Source: Mycobacterium gordonae (GTDB taxonomy: Bacteria > Actinomycetota > Actinomycetes > Mycobacteriales > Mycobacteriaceae). Taken from it: a stretch of 32,501 nucleotides of DNA. This document shows, piece after piece, positions 7,324 to 13,660 of this stretch. The stretch spans positions 1-32,501 of the forward strand of contig NZ_LKTM01000355.1 of the NCBI RefSeq assembly GCF_001417955.2, read 5' to 3'. The position numbers and the translations under genes were made by a program. The notes beneath the pieces were generated by a model. It saw nothing but the letters and a program-made list of their open reading frames with translations. It searched no databases and was not told the origin of the DNA. Numbering within the stretch: the first letter of the stretch is position 1; each line of letters begins with the position of its first letter.

Positions 7324-7700
7324 CTGACCACCACCGTGGTGTGTAACCCGAACTCTGCCTTGACCGGAGGGTGCTGGCGGGGATGGCTGGGGGCGTCTCC
7401 CCTGGCCTTTCCGCGGTCGCGGTTGCAGGGACCACAGCAAACATCGACGTCCTGGAGTCGGATGGGGAGGCCGGCGGCTTTACGTGCCCACGCTTCCGGT
7501 GAGTGGTCGGCCTGCAAGTCTTCGGTGGCTCCGCAGTCGGCGCAGAAGGGTTGCAAGCGTCTGGCACGTCGAGACAGCTGTTGCCATTGGGCGTCGTATC
7601 CACGTTGCTGACGGGGTGGCTTGCGGTCCTTCGGTCGGTGCTCGGGGCACCGTGCCTTGTTGCTTGGCTCGCCGCAGACGACGCAGGGACGCAGGGTCAT
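7320..7700 (-). CDS. HNH endonuclease next to the terminase
   Basis: A 126-residue protein with two metal-binding clusters. The first is CVVCG (6-10) with Cys18 and His21. The second is CADC (53-56) paired with CCGPCN (88-93). The HNH active-site segment is around Asp65-His66 (LQADHS). In many phages with cohesive ends and in capsid-forming islands, an HNH protein encoded beside the large terminase is needed for terminase cutting at the packaging site. The position here, with 4-base overlaps on both sides (ATGA upstream, GTGA downstream), fits that role. The element is therefore likely to use a specific packaging site (cos type), although none was identified. Confidence 0.85.
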   Translation of the reverse strand: MTLRPCVVCGEPSNKARCPEHRPKDRKPPRQQRGYDAQWQQLSRRARRLQPFCADCGATEDLQADHSPEAWARKAAGLPIRLQDVDVCCGPCNRDRGKARGDAPSHPRQHPPVKAEFGLHTTVVVR

Positions 7701-8125
7701 GATGCGTCGTCACTGTGTAGTTGGTCAGCGATGGATTGGGCTTGCTCGGGGGTCATGTTGGCCAGGCCGGCAGCTTGGGCGAGCAAGGCCTTGAAGGTGT
7801 CGGCAGCAAACGTGATGCGGTACCAGCCGAGTTCTTCGGTATGCAGGGCGAGTTGCGGGATGAGCTTGCCGTGTCCGTTGGGGGTGAGGAAGAAGGCGGG
7901 CTCGCCGGTGGCGGTGATGGGGAAGGTGTCGACGGGAAGGTTGAGCTCGCGGGTCGGGGAGGCGATGAAGGCGTGTTCGTCGGGCATGGTGGTGGGCTCC
8001 TGTTCGGGTTTGACGGTGGTGGTCCTTGAATCCATAGGTGGCAGATCTGCCACGCATGGATTCAGTTCAGGTTCATCGGGTCGGTCCCAGAATTGGGGCG
8101 GGAAGATGATGCGTCGCTTGCTCAT
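7697..8125 (-). CDS. Unknown satellite protein between rep and HNH genes
   Basis: A 142-residue protein I do not recognise (MSKRRIIFPPQFWDRPDEPE...). The N-terminal 55 residues are Pro-rich and probably disordered. The C-terminal part looks folded (FPITATGEPAFFLTPNGHGK, then a helix FKALLAQAAGLANMTPEQAQ). No transmembrane segment or cysteine cluster is seen. The ATG at 8125 is chosen because it overlaps the previous stop as ATGA; the longer frame to 8218 would overlap the rep gene. Lying between replication and packaging genes, it could be a small terminase subunit or a packaging-specificity protein, but nothing in the sequence proves this. Confidence 0.65.
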   Translation of the reverse strand: MSKRRIIFPPQFWDRPDEPELNPCVADLPPMDSRTTTVKPEQEPTTMPDEHAFIASPTRELNLPVDTFPITATGEPAFFLTPNGHGKLIPQLALHTEELGWYRITFAADTFKALLAQAAGLANMTPEQAQSIADQLHSDDAS

Positions 8126-9666
8126 AGAGGTGTCGCTGTCTTGGCTTGGTGCTTTGCTAGGCAGAAGTCGCAGCAGCCGGTCTCGGTGCGTGCGGGTGCG
8201 CGCTGGCAGTCGGGGCATAGCGATGGCCGGTGTTTGCCGCGGGTGCGTTCCCGTCGCCGCTCCGGTTGGTGCGGCTGCGCCGGGTTGGTGATGGTGCGCA
8301 ACCGTGGGGGCATGGAGGCCGGTGATGGTGCTGCACCGGTTTGTTCGGATTGCACCGGTTCGGATTGCGGGTGTCGCGGCTCTGAACAGTCGTTATCCGG
8401 GTTTGCACCGGTTTGTGCACCGGATGGCAGGGGGTCGGATTCAATCCGGTGCAAGTGGTTAAACCGGTGCAACTGGTTATCGTCTGCACCGGTTGCACCG
8501 GTATAACCGGATGCACCGGTTTCATTCCGGCCTATGCCGAGCCGGTGCCAAACCCGGAGGAATTCTGTTTTGTGGTAGCCACGCGGGCCGCGTCCGCCGG
8601 GTCTGACGGAGGTAATCTTGGATGCCTGGGCGACCATCCGGCCAAGCCTGTGGTCGGTAAGGGGTTTGCCGTAGGCGCTTCCGACGCCCCAATACTCGGG
8701 GTTGGACAGGATCAGTTTCGACACCAATTCCTTGGTGGGCACGAAGTCCTGACCTTCGGGCCAGATGCTGTGCAGGTCGGTCAGCAAGACCATGCCGGGG
8801 GGCAGGGTGCGGAGGCCAGCTTCGCGTTCGTCGGAGTCCTCGTTGAGGCTGCGGGCGATCAGTTCATCGGCCAGCCAGGGCCAGTCGCCGGCGGCGATCA
8901 CAGCAACCCTTTTGAGTGGCCGCCACTTCTCTTTGGCGCGGCCGATGCATGCCTTGGGCAAATCGACGTCCAGCCCGGCGACGGTGTCGCGCACGGCGTC
9001 GGCGAACTCCTCGATCCTGGTGCGTAGGGCTTCGACTTCAGGCTCGATGACCTCCCAGTCGGAGTCCTCGATGGCGCCGTCGAGATCAGGCATCAGCAGA
9101 ATGCGGATCGCCCGGGACATGGTGTCCTCGGGCAGTCGGGGGGAGTTGCCGGCCATCGCGACCGGGGCGAAGGTCGGCATCTCCCGGACCTCCCAACCCC
9201 CACCCTTCACGGGCACCAGGACCGGGCGGGTGGCACCCCGGCGGTACCCGGAATTGAGGATGCCGATCAAGTCTTCGACACCGGGCTTGTTGGGGCTGAG
9301 GGAGCGGTCCACCTCGTCGATCAGCACCGTGCGCACACCGTGTTCGAGCATGCGCACCAGCAGGGCGGGGGAGGACAGGGAGGCCGCCTGGACAGGCTTC
9401 CACGCCAACCGCGACAGGTGGTCCAACACGGTGGTCTTGCCGGAGCCGGGCATGGTGGAGTCGATCAGCAACCGTGGTGATGTATAGAGTTCGACGGCCA
9501 GGTAGGTGGAGACCGTCCACAAGGTCAGGAGGCGCAGATCCCGGTCGTCTGGTACGGCGATGAAGCGTTTGAACCAAGCCTCGATGTCGTCGAGGAGTCG
9601 GGCGTGGGCGGAGGCCGCCCACTTCTGGGCGACCTCCTTCCCACGTGCAACTTGATCGCGAGTCAT
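8122..9666 (-). CDS. DUF3631 P-loop protein, putative replication initiator/helicase
   Basis: A 514-residue protein. Residues about 45-120 form a P-loop unit with Walker A TMPGSGKTTV (71-80) and Walker B RTVLIDEVDR (112-121). The following segment (SGYRRGATRPVLVP, AMAGNSPRLPEDTMSRAIRI) resembles a helicase-like ATPase. The rest matches the DUF3631 domain known from phage and plasmid replication proteins, often fused to primases. A low-complexity linker at about 380-430 is encoded by the nine TGCACCGG repeats. The C-terminus has a zinc-binding pattern (CPDC...CCDFC). No primase domain is present, so priming may depend on the host or helper. Both ends overlap neighbours as ATGA. It is the best candidate for the element's replication protein. 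Confidence 0.78.
   Translation of the reverse strand: MTRDQVARGKEVAQKWAASAHARLLDDIEAWFKRFIAVPDDRDLRLLTLWTVSTYLAVELYTSPRLLIDSTMPGSGKTTVLDHLSRLAWKPVQAASLSSPALLVRMLEHGVRTVLIDEVDRSLSPNKPGVEDLIGILNSGYRRGATRPVLVPVKGGGWEVREMPTFAPVAMAGNSPRLPEDTMSRAIRILLMPDLDGAIEDSDWEVIEPEVEALRTRIEEFADAVRDTVAGLDVDLPKACIGRAKEKWRPLKRVAVIAAGDWPWLADELIARSLNEDSDEREAGLRTLPPGMVLLTDLHSIWPEGQDFVPTKELVSKLILSNPEYWGVGSAYGKPLTDHRLGRMVAQASKITSVRPGGRGPRGYHKTEFLRVWHRLGIGRNETGASGYTGATGADDNQLHRFNHLHRIESDPLPSGAQTGANPDNDCSEPRHPQSEPVQSEQTGAAPSPASMPPRLRTITNPAQPHQPERRRERTRGKHRPSLCPDCQRAPARTETGCCDFCLAKHQAKTATPL
8332..8522. repeat. Iteron-like array, candidate replication origin
   Basis: The 8-mer TGCACCGG occurs nine times in 191 bp. Plus-strand copies start at 8332, 8351, 8404, 8416, 8485, 8494 and 8512; reverse copies are at 8446-8453 and 8464-8471. 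Most extend to TGCACCGGTT. The array lies inside the 3' part of the DUF3631 gene, in a stretch coding for a low-complexity linker. Origins made of repeated initiator sites within the initiator gene are well known (lambda O). Spacing is irregular, so this is not a CRISPR array. Confidence 0.7.
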
Positions 9667-9908
9667 CTGCTCCCCTCATTGGCGATTGCGGGGGCAAGTT
9701 GGCGGCCTTCGGGGTCGAGGTGCTTCCACAGTCGGCGTGCGCAGTCGGTGCGTCCGCTGCGGTGCCCGAAGGCGAACAAGGTGGCGTTGCGGCCCATCCA
9801 TGGCCTGATCGCCGGGCCATCGGCCGGCCAGTCCCGGTAGAAGTGGCATGTGCAGATCAGGAGCCCATTGTCTTGGCAGGTGCTGCACTCGCTGATGGGT
9901 CTAGTCAC
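9663..9908 (-). CDS. Small cysteine-rich protein, possible zinc binder
   Basis: An 81-residue protein starting at a GTG that overlaps the upstream stop as GTGA and ending in an ATGA overlap with the DUF3631 gene. It opens with ISECSTCQDNGLLICTCHFY, a CxxC...CxC arrangement typical of small zinc-binding folds, followed by basic segments (GHRSGRTDCARRLWKHLDPE). The spacing of the gene and its coupling to the rep gene suggest a replication accessory or DNA-binding role. I do not recognise a family. Confidence 0.65.
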   Translation of the reverse strand: MTRPISECSTCQDNGLLICTCHFYRDWPADGPAIRPWMGRNATLFAFGHRSGRTDCARRLWKHLDPEGRQLAPAIANEGSR

Positions 9909-10327
9909 CGAGACCCCCCGAACGTCTCGTTGGCCTCATCGATGTCCACGGCGAATGGTTCGAGGATGGCTCGGAAGGCCTTGACGTAGGCGTACACCAC
10001 GGCCATCTCGTTGTCGTAGCCGCCGCTGGGAGTGAAAGTTGGCTTCTGACTAAACATGTCGTTGATGCGCCAACCGAATCTCGGGAGCCCCCGACAGAAG
10101 TCGAAGGCGATGAGCATGCCTAGCCAGTTGGCGTCGGACTCGGTGAGTCCGTCGAGTGCACGCGCGTCGATCAGGTCGGCCGCCAAGGCGCGGAGTCCCT
10201 CGCCGTTGAACGGCAGCTCGGCCCCGGCCACGTTCTCGTCTTCTGCCAGTATCTCGACTGCTTGGCGGAAACGCTCGTAGCGGTCGTCCACGAACGGCTT
10301 CTGCTCTATGCCGATTGGTTGTGTCAT
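9905..10327 (-). CDS. Unknown early protein of the element
   Basis: A 140-residue acidic protein (MTQPIGIEQKPFVDDRYERF...), mostly helical, with a hydrophobic stretch near DANWLGMLIAFDFCRGL and an acidic C-terminus (LEPFAVDIDEANETFGG). No family is recognised. The ATG at 10327 is preferred: an AGGAG lies 12 bases upstream and the protein has a natural start there. The frame is open back to an ATG at 10435 that overlaps the excisionase stop as TAATG, which would give 176 residues with an unconvincing polar N-terminus. It is the first gene after the excisionase in the leftward operon, so it may be a regulator or replication helper. Confidence 0.6.
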   Translation of the reverse strand: MTQPIGIEQKPFVDDRYERFRQAVEILAEDENVAGAELPFNGEGLRALAADLIDARALDGLTESDANWLGMLIAFDFCRGLPRFGWRINDMFSQKPTFTPSGGYDNEMAVVYAYVKAFRAILEPFAVDIDEANETFGGSR

Positions 10328-10434
10328 GATGGTGTGGATCTCCTGTTCGTTGTCGGACCGGTTTTCGCAGCGGTCCTCGCCAGGTGCTGGAACACCCGGG
10401 TTCACGAGGGCCGCTGTTGTTTGGTGGTGTTGCA

Positions 10435-10704
10435 TTACGCTGCGCCACCAGACCTATTGGCGGACAGGTAGTTCAGGACATCGGACCTCAAATACCTAAC
10501 GCGGGCACCAACTTTCACGTACGGAACACCTCGGTTGAGGTACCGGTCCTGAGCCAGAGCTGCTTCGGTGGTCTGGAGGAATGCAGCGAGCTGCTTCCCC
10601 GTCGATACTTCTGGCAGCAGGACGCGCGGCGTAACCCCGGTTTGGGCGACACTGGCGGCCGCATCGGCCCGACAGGCAGATACGTCGTCCATCTCGATCT
10701 CCAT
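10435..10704 (-). CDS. Putative excisionase / recombination directionality factor
   Basis: An 89-residue protein with a C-terminal winged-helix DNA-binding region of MerR/excisionase type (about 40-82: AAFLQTTEAALAQDRYLNRG, then VPYVKVGARVRYLRSDVLNY). In this family the last part binds DNA near the attachment site and turns the integrase towards excision. The gene starts the leftward operon and faces the regulator and integrase across a 114-bp intergenic region. Two starts are possible: ATG 10704, or ATG 10692 with GGAG 6 bases upstream. From memory, M. tuberculosis H37Rv has a gene annotated as possible excisionase (Rv3750c) at the equivalent spot near tadA, which supports the call. Confidence 0.75.
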   Translation of the reverse strand: MEIEMDDVSACRADAAASVAQTGVTPRVLLPEVSTGKQLAAFLQTTEAALAQDRYLNRGVPYVKVGARVRYLRSDVLNYLSANRSGGAA

Positions 10705-10716
10705 TCTTCTTAGCTT

Positions 10717-10743
10717 TACCTCTATTTATTGGAGGTATACCTT
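10717..10743. promoter_or_regulatory. Operator-like array between excisionase and regulator
   Basis: Three half-sites of one motif lie in 27 bp: TACCTC (10717-10722), GAGGTA (10732-10737) and TACCTT (10738-10743). The last two form the 10-bp perfect palindrome AGGTATACCT (10733-10742). The array sits in the divergent promoter region of an XRE-type regulator, the classic place for a repressor operator. Binding by the neighbouring regulator is inferred. Confidence 0.6.
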
Positions 10744-10756
10744 CAACAGATATCAT
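10729..10756 (+). promoter_or_regulatory. Candidate promoter for regulator and integrase
   Basis: A TTGGAG (-35) at 10729 and a TATCAT (-10) at 10751 are 16 bases apart, about 60 bases before the regulator GTG. The palindrome AGGTATACCT lies in the spacer, so a protein bound there would block this promoter. This suggests that the regulator controls its own synthesis. Confidence 0.45.
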
Positions 10757-10818
10757 CCCGTCTCTCGGATTGCAAGAGATGCTTGTGCATCTCCATCTTT
10801 TGCAGGTAGAACGGACTC

Positions 10819-11310
10819 GTGGCGGGCAGGAAAATAGAACTTGGGGCTACCGGCAGTGCGGTGGCGAAGAACGTGACCCGCATCCGGGGAAGTCGCGGTC
10901 TGAACTACAGCGCGTTGTCGAAGCTACTGAGCGGGCACGGTCGTGAAATACCGCCCTTAGCTGTCCGACGGATCGAGGAGGGGGAGCGGCGGGTCGACGT
11001 CGATGATCTGCTGGCTCTCGCTGCGGCACTTAATGTTTCACCAGCGACGCTTCTGATGCCAGCGGTGACGGACGAGAATTTAGAGGTGGAGGTCACGGCG
11101 TCGGCACCCCGCACTGCGGATGAGGTTTGGGATTGGCTCACAGCCGCAAGGCCACTGGCAGATCGCGAAAGTGAAGTGTCGGAAGGAGATCAGTGGGTGG
11201 TGTTCATACACGATGCTTGGCCAATCTGGCGGGTGAGGCAGGTCTACAACACGACCTTTGAAGAGATGCAGCGGCGCCCCGGCGGACGAGGACGCGATGG
11301 CGACGGTTAG
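10819..11310 (+). CDS. XRE-family regulator (putative repressor of the element)
   Basis: A 163-residue protein from a GTG start. The N-terminal half is a helix-turn-helix domain of XRE type: an AVAKNVTRIRGSRGLNYSAL helix, LSKLLSGHGREIPPLAVRRI, then IEEGERRVDVDDLLALAAAL and NVSPATLLMP. The C-terminal half (EVWDWLTAARPLADRE, WVVFIHDAWPIWRVRQVYN) is not recognised and could be a dimerisation or signal-sensing part. It faces the excisionase gene and overlaps the integrase start by 14 bases, so the two are made together. In satellites such a regulator keeps the element silent until a helper phage signal lifts repression; which signal applies here is unknown. No ribosome site of note precedes the GTG. 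Confidence 0.75.
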   Translation: MAGRKIELGATGSAVAKNVTRIRGSRGLNYSALSKLLSGHGREIPPLAVRRIEEGERRVDVDDLLALAAALNVSPATLLMPAVTDENLEVEVTASAPRTADEVWDWLTAARPLADRESEVSEGDQWVVFIHDAWPIWRVRQVYNTTFEEMQRRPGGRGRDGDG

Positions 11311-12436
11311 GCGGTACAAGACAGCGTCGGGTGAGCGGTGGGAGGTCCGGTATCGGCAGCCCAACGGAATCACAAGTCGCAAAAGGGGTTTCGCGACCAA
11401 GGCGTCGGCAGAGAGCTGGGAAGCCCGGAACAAGGTATCCATCGACGTCGGTGATTTCGTTCAACCGTCGAAGGGTAGGGCCAGGGTGGGTGATCTGTCC
11501 GCCGGGTGGCTTGAGCGGAAGAAAGCAACGACGGAGCCGAGTCACAGCCGGATGTTGGAAAGCGCTTGGCGTGTCCACGTTCAACCGGTGTGGGGCGGCG
11601 TTCCGGTCAACAAGGTGTCAGCCACGGCGGTGAAAAGCTGGACTGCAGCAATGACTGGTGCCGGGTGCTCGGCGACGACGGTGCTGCGGGCGCTCGGGGT
11701 TCTGGCGGGGATCTTGGACGATGCGATCGCAGACGGGCGGATCTCGAAGAATCCTGCCCGGGGGTTGGATCCGAAGCGGCGGGAGAAGCCGACCAAGCCG
11801 AAGCGGAAACACGTCTACCTCGATCACGATGCGGTAGCTCGTTTGGCGGACGAAGCGGGCGAGCATCGCGCCCTTGTGCTGGTGCTTGCCTACACCGGCA
11901 TTCGATGGGGCGAAGCGGTGGCGCTCCGCGTTCGACACATCGACGAGGTTCGCCGGCGGCTTCTTGTGATCGACAATGCGGTCCAGCTCGGGGTTGATCA
12001 CGCGCTAGGCGATCCGAAGGATGATGAGCCGCGCGAGGTGCCGGTCCCGAAGTTCGTGATGGCGGAAGTCAAGAAGCAGGTTCACGGCCGCGGGCCCGAC
12101 GACCTGATTTTCGGTGACGGCGCGAAGTACCTTCCCCGGCCCAAGTCGAGCGGCGGATGGTTCGCTGGCGCGGTGAAGCGGGCGAAGATCCAGGCGATTA
12201 CACCGCACGATTGCAGGCACACTGCGGCCAGCCTGGCGATCAGTGCCGGGGCCAATGTGCTGGCGGTCAGCCGCATGCTGGGACACGAAAACCCGCAGGT
12301 GACGCTGCGCACCTATGCCGACCTGTTCGACACCGATCTGGACAAGGTGGGGAACGCTCTGGACGCGGCTCACCGGAAGAGTGTGTCCAAACGGGGTCCA
12401 AAGCGCGTCCAGACGCTACGGGAAGACGCCGGTTAA
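11297..12436 (+). CDS. int: Tyrosine recombinase (integrase)
   Basis: A 379-residue phage integrase, full length and intact. The N-terminal part is an arm-binding domain (TVRRYKTASGERWEVRYRQ). A SAM-like core-binding domain covers about 60-160. The catalytic domain carries Arg203 (YTGIRWGEA), His304 and Arg307 (HDCRH), His330 (MLGHENPQ) and the nucleophile Tyr340 (LRTYADL). The ATG at 11297 is preferred over 11258 because a tidy MATVRRY start appears there. The stop lies 33 bases before the attachment core inside tRNA-Ser, the usual position of integrase beside its att site. The 3' end of the gene carries a 19-bp repeat (12382-12400) shared with the left arm. In H37Rv only an integrase fragment (Rv3751) is annotated at this place, from memory. 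Confidence 0.95.
   Translation: MATVRRYKTASGERWEVRYRQPNGITSRKRGFATKASAESWEARNKVSIDVGDFVQPSKGRARVGDLSAGWLERKKATTEPSHSRMLESAWRVHVQPVWGGVPVNKVSATAVKSWTAAMTGAGCSATTVLRALGVLAGILDDAIADGRISKNPARGLDPKRREKPTKPKRKHVYLDHDAVARLADEAGEHRALVLVLAYTGIRWGEAVALRVRHIDEVRRRLLVIDNAVQLGVDHALGDPKDDEPREVPVPKFVMAEVKKQVHGRGPDDLIFGDGAKYLPRPKSSGGWFAGAVKRAKIQAITPHDCRHTAASLAISAGANVLAVSRMLGHENPQVTLRTYADLFDTDLDKVGNALDAAHRKSVSKRGPKRVQTLREDAG
12382..12400. repeat. Candidate integrase arm-type site, right copy
   Basis: TGTGTCCAAACGGGGTCCA matches 1448-1466 at 18 of 19 positions in the same orientation. It lies within the last codons of the integrase gene, about 70 bases from the core. A further GTCCA follows shortly after. Confidence 0.45.
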
Positions 12437-12469
12437 TAGCGTCTACCAGCGCGGATGCACTGGGAGACA

Positions 12470-12496
12470 TGGCGGTGGCGGAGGGATTTGAACCCT
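12470..12496. repeat. attR, right copy of the 27-bp attachment core within tRNA-Ser
   Basis: It is identical to 1329-1355. The repeat begins exactly at the last base of the encoded CCA end and covers the acceptor strand and part of the T-arm. The element therefore rebuilds nothing: the chromosomal tRNA stays whole from its own 5' side. Confidence 0.9.
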
Positions 12497-12559
12497 CGGA
12501 CGGTTTTAGCCGTCACACGCTTTCGAGGCGTGCTCCTTAGGCCGCTCGGACACGCCACC
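12470..12559 (-). tRNA. tRNA-Ser, anticodon CGA (reads UCG), CCA encoded
   Basis: The minus strand folds as a 90-base class II tRNA. The acceptor stem is GGTGGCG/CGCCACC with discriminator G and encoded CCA. The anticodon stem CACGC/GCGTG holds the loop CTCGAAA, with CGA at 12525-12523. A long variable arm (ACGGCTAAAACCGT) marks serine. The T-arm contains GGTTCAAATCC. Only 29 bases separate its 5' end from the tadA stop, so it may be co-transcribed with tadA or use a promoter in the tadA tail (TAAGCT at 12572-12567). Confidence 0.97.
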
Positions 12560-12588
12560 GCCGAGCAGCTTACCGAACCACCCGCCGC

Positions 12589-13050
12589 TCACCCCAATCG
12601 CTGCCGGGCGAAGAACTCTTCGAGCGGCGCGGCGCACTCCGCGGCCAGTACACCACCGCGAACTTCGGGTCGATGATTCAGCCGGCGATCCCGCACCACA
12701 TCCCACAGCGAGCCGACCGCCCCGGTCTTGGGCTCCCACGCCCCGAACACCAGCCGCGCCACCCGCGCCAGCACCAGCGCGCCGGCGCACATGGTGCAGG
12801 GTTCGACGGTGACCGCCAGCGTCGCGCCTTCCAGCCGCCACCCGTCGCCCAACTCGCGCGCGGCCGCCCGCAGCGCCAAAATCTCGGCGTGAGCGGTGGG
12901 ATCGCCGTCGGCTTCACGGGCATTGACCGCCTGAGCCAACAAGGCCCCGTCGGATCCGACGACGACGGCGCCGATCGGCACATCGCGAGGTCCGGCCCTC
13001 CGGGCCACCGCCAGCGCGGCGCGAATGAGCTCTTCGTCGGAAGAGATCAC
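12589..13050 (-). CDS. tadA: tRNA-specific adenosine deaminase TadA
   Basis: A 153-residue zinc deaminase that converts adenosine 34 of tRNA-Arg(ACG) to inosine, letting one tRNA read several CGN codons. The zinc and catalytic residues are present: His54 and Glu56 in PTAHAEIL, Cys85 and Cys88 in EPCTMCAGA. Length is normal for bacterial TadA. Its ATG overlaps the stop of the upstream gene as ATGA, so the two are translated together. It corresponds to Rv3752c of M. tuberculosis from memory. It reads towards tRNA-Ser, only 29 bases beyond its stop. Confidence 0.95.
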   Translation of the reverse strand: MISSDEELIRAALAVARRAGPRDVPIGAVVVGSDGALLAQAVNAREADGDPTAHAEILALRAAARELGDGWRLEGATLAVTVEPCTMCAGALVLARVARLVFGAWEPKTGAVGSLWDVVRDRRLNHRPEVRGGVLAAECAAPLEEFFARQRLG

Positions 13051-13568
13051 CGACCGAGACGGTCGATCACCGCCGACAACTGCTCGGCGAAGCCCATCTC
13101 TCGCGCAATCCGGCCGAGTTGCTCGTCTGCATACAGGTCACTCTCGTCGAGGATGACGCCCAGCACCGCCTCGGGCAGCCCGATGTCCGACAGCAACCCC
13201 AGGTCGCCTTCCTCGAACGGTTCGGCGTCCTCGAGGTCGTCGGGATCGATTTCAGCATCCAGGCTGTCCAGCACTTCGGCGGCGATGTCGTAATCCAGCG
13301 CGGCGGTGGCGTCGGAGAGCAGCAACCGGGTTCCGGACGGCGCCGGACGCACGATGACAAAGAATTCATCGTCGACGTCCAGCAACCCGAATACGGCGCC
13401 GGAACTTCGCAGCTCCCGCAGTTCGGTCTCGGCGGCCGACAAACTGGTCAGCGCTTTGGGGCCCAGCGGCGCGCAGCGCCACTTGCCCTCTTCGCGCACG
13501 ACCGCGACGCCGAAGCCATCGGGGGTGTCCGTAGACGGGCCTGCTGCTGAAGCCCGTTGTGCTCCCAT
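13047..13568 (-). CDS. tRNA adenosine deaminase-associated protein
   Basis: A 173-residue acidic protein always found upstream of tadA in actinobacteria and named for that neighbourhood. It has a beta-rich N-terminal half (GFGVAVVREEGKWRCAPLGP, FFVIVRPAPSGTRLLLSDAT) and an acidic C-terminal part (EIDPDDLEDAEPFEEGDLGL). No catalytic motif is seen and the true function is unknown. The stop overlaps tadA as ATGA. It is divergent from tyrA, with 92 bases between the two starts. It corresponds to Rv3753c from memory. Confidence 0.88.
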   Translation of the reverse strand: MGAQRASAAGPSTDTPDGFGVAVVREEGKWRCAPLGPKALTSLSAAETELRELRSSGAVFGLLDVDDEFFVIVRPAPSGTRLLLSDATAALDYDIAAEVLDSLDAEIDPDDLEDAEPFEEGDLGLLSDIGLPEAVLGVILDESDLYADEQLGRIAREMGFAEQLSAVIDRLGR

Positions 13569-13660
13569 GGCCGCCTACGCTAGTCCCTGACCTGGCCGGT
13601 GGCCAGATGAAGCCATCCCAAGCAGGCCGCTACGGACCGAACTGTGCCAACCTTGTCACT

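Larger units (their letters stand above)
1329..12496. mobile_element. Integrated phage-satellite-like element (capsid genes, no tail genes) in tRNA-Ser(CGA)
   Basis: The element is bounded by identical 27-bp direct repeats, 1329-1355 and 12470-12496. The right copy is the 3' end of tRNA-Ser. Integrase and XRE regulator point right. Excisionase, replication and head genes point left in one compact operon. Recognisable modules are tyrosine integrase, xis-like gene, regulator, DUF3631 P-loop protein, HNH nuclease, large terminase, portal, minor head protein, scaffold, capsid and head-tail adaptor. No tail tube, tape measure, tail fibre, lysin, holin or capsid protease is found. At 11.2 kb it is close in size and content to phiRv1/phiRv2-like mycobacterial prophages and to capsid-forming phage-inducible islands. 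All frames appear open, so it may still be mobile with a helper; that is an inference. Confidence 0.85.

Noticed and set aside
5872..7440. Longer terminase starting at the ATG at 7440
   Set aside because: It would overlap the HNH gene by 121 bases; the GTG at 7323 fits the GTGA junction pattern.
7503..8291. 262-residue plus-strand reading frame opposite the HNH and unknown genes
   Set aside because: It lies antisense to genes joined by 4-base overlaps, lacks a ribosome site and has the Ser/Gly-rich composition of a shadow.
8332..8522. CRISPR array
   Set aside because: The repeats are only 8-10 bases, irregularly spaced and on both strands, with no spacers or cas genes.
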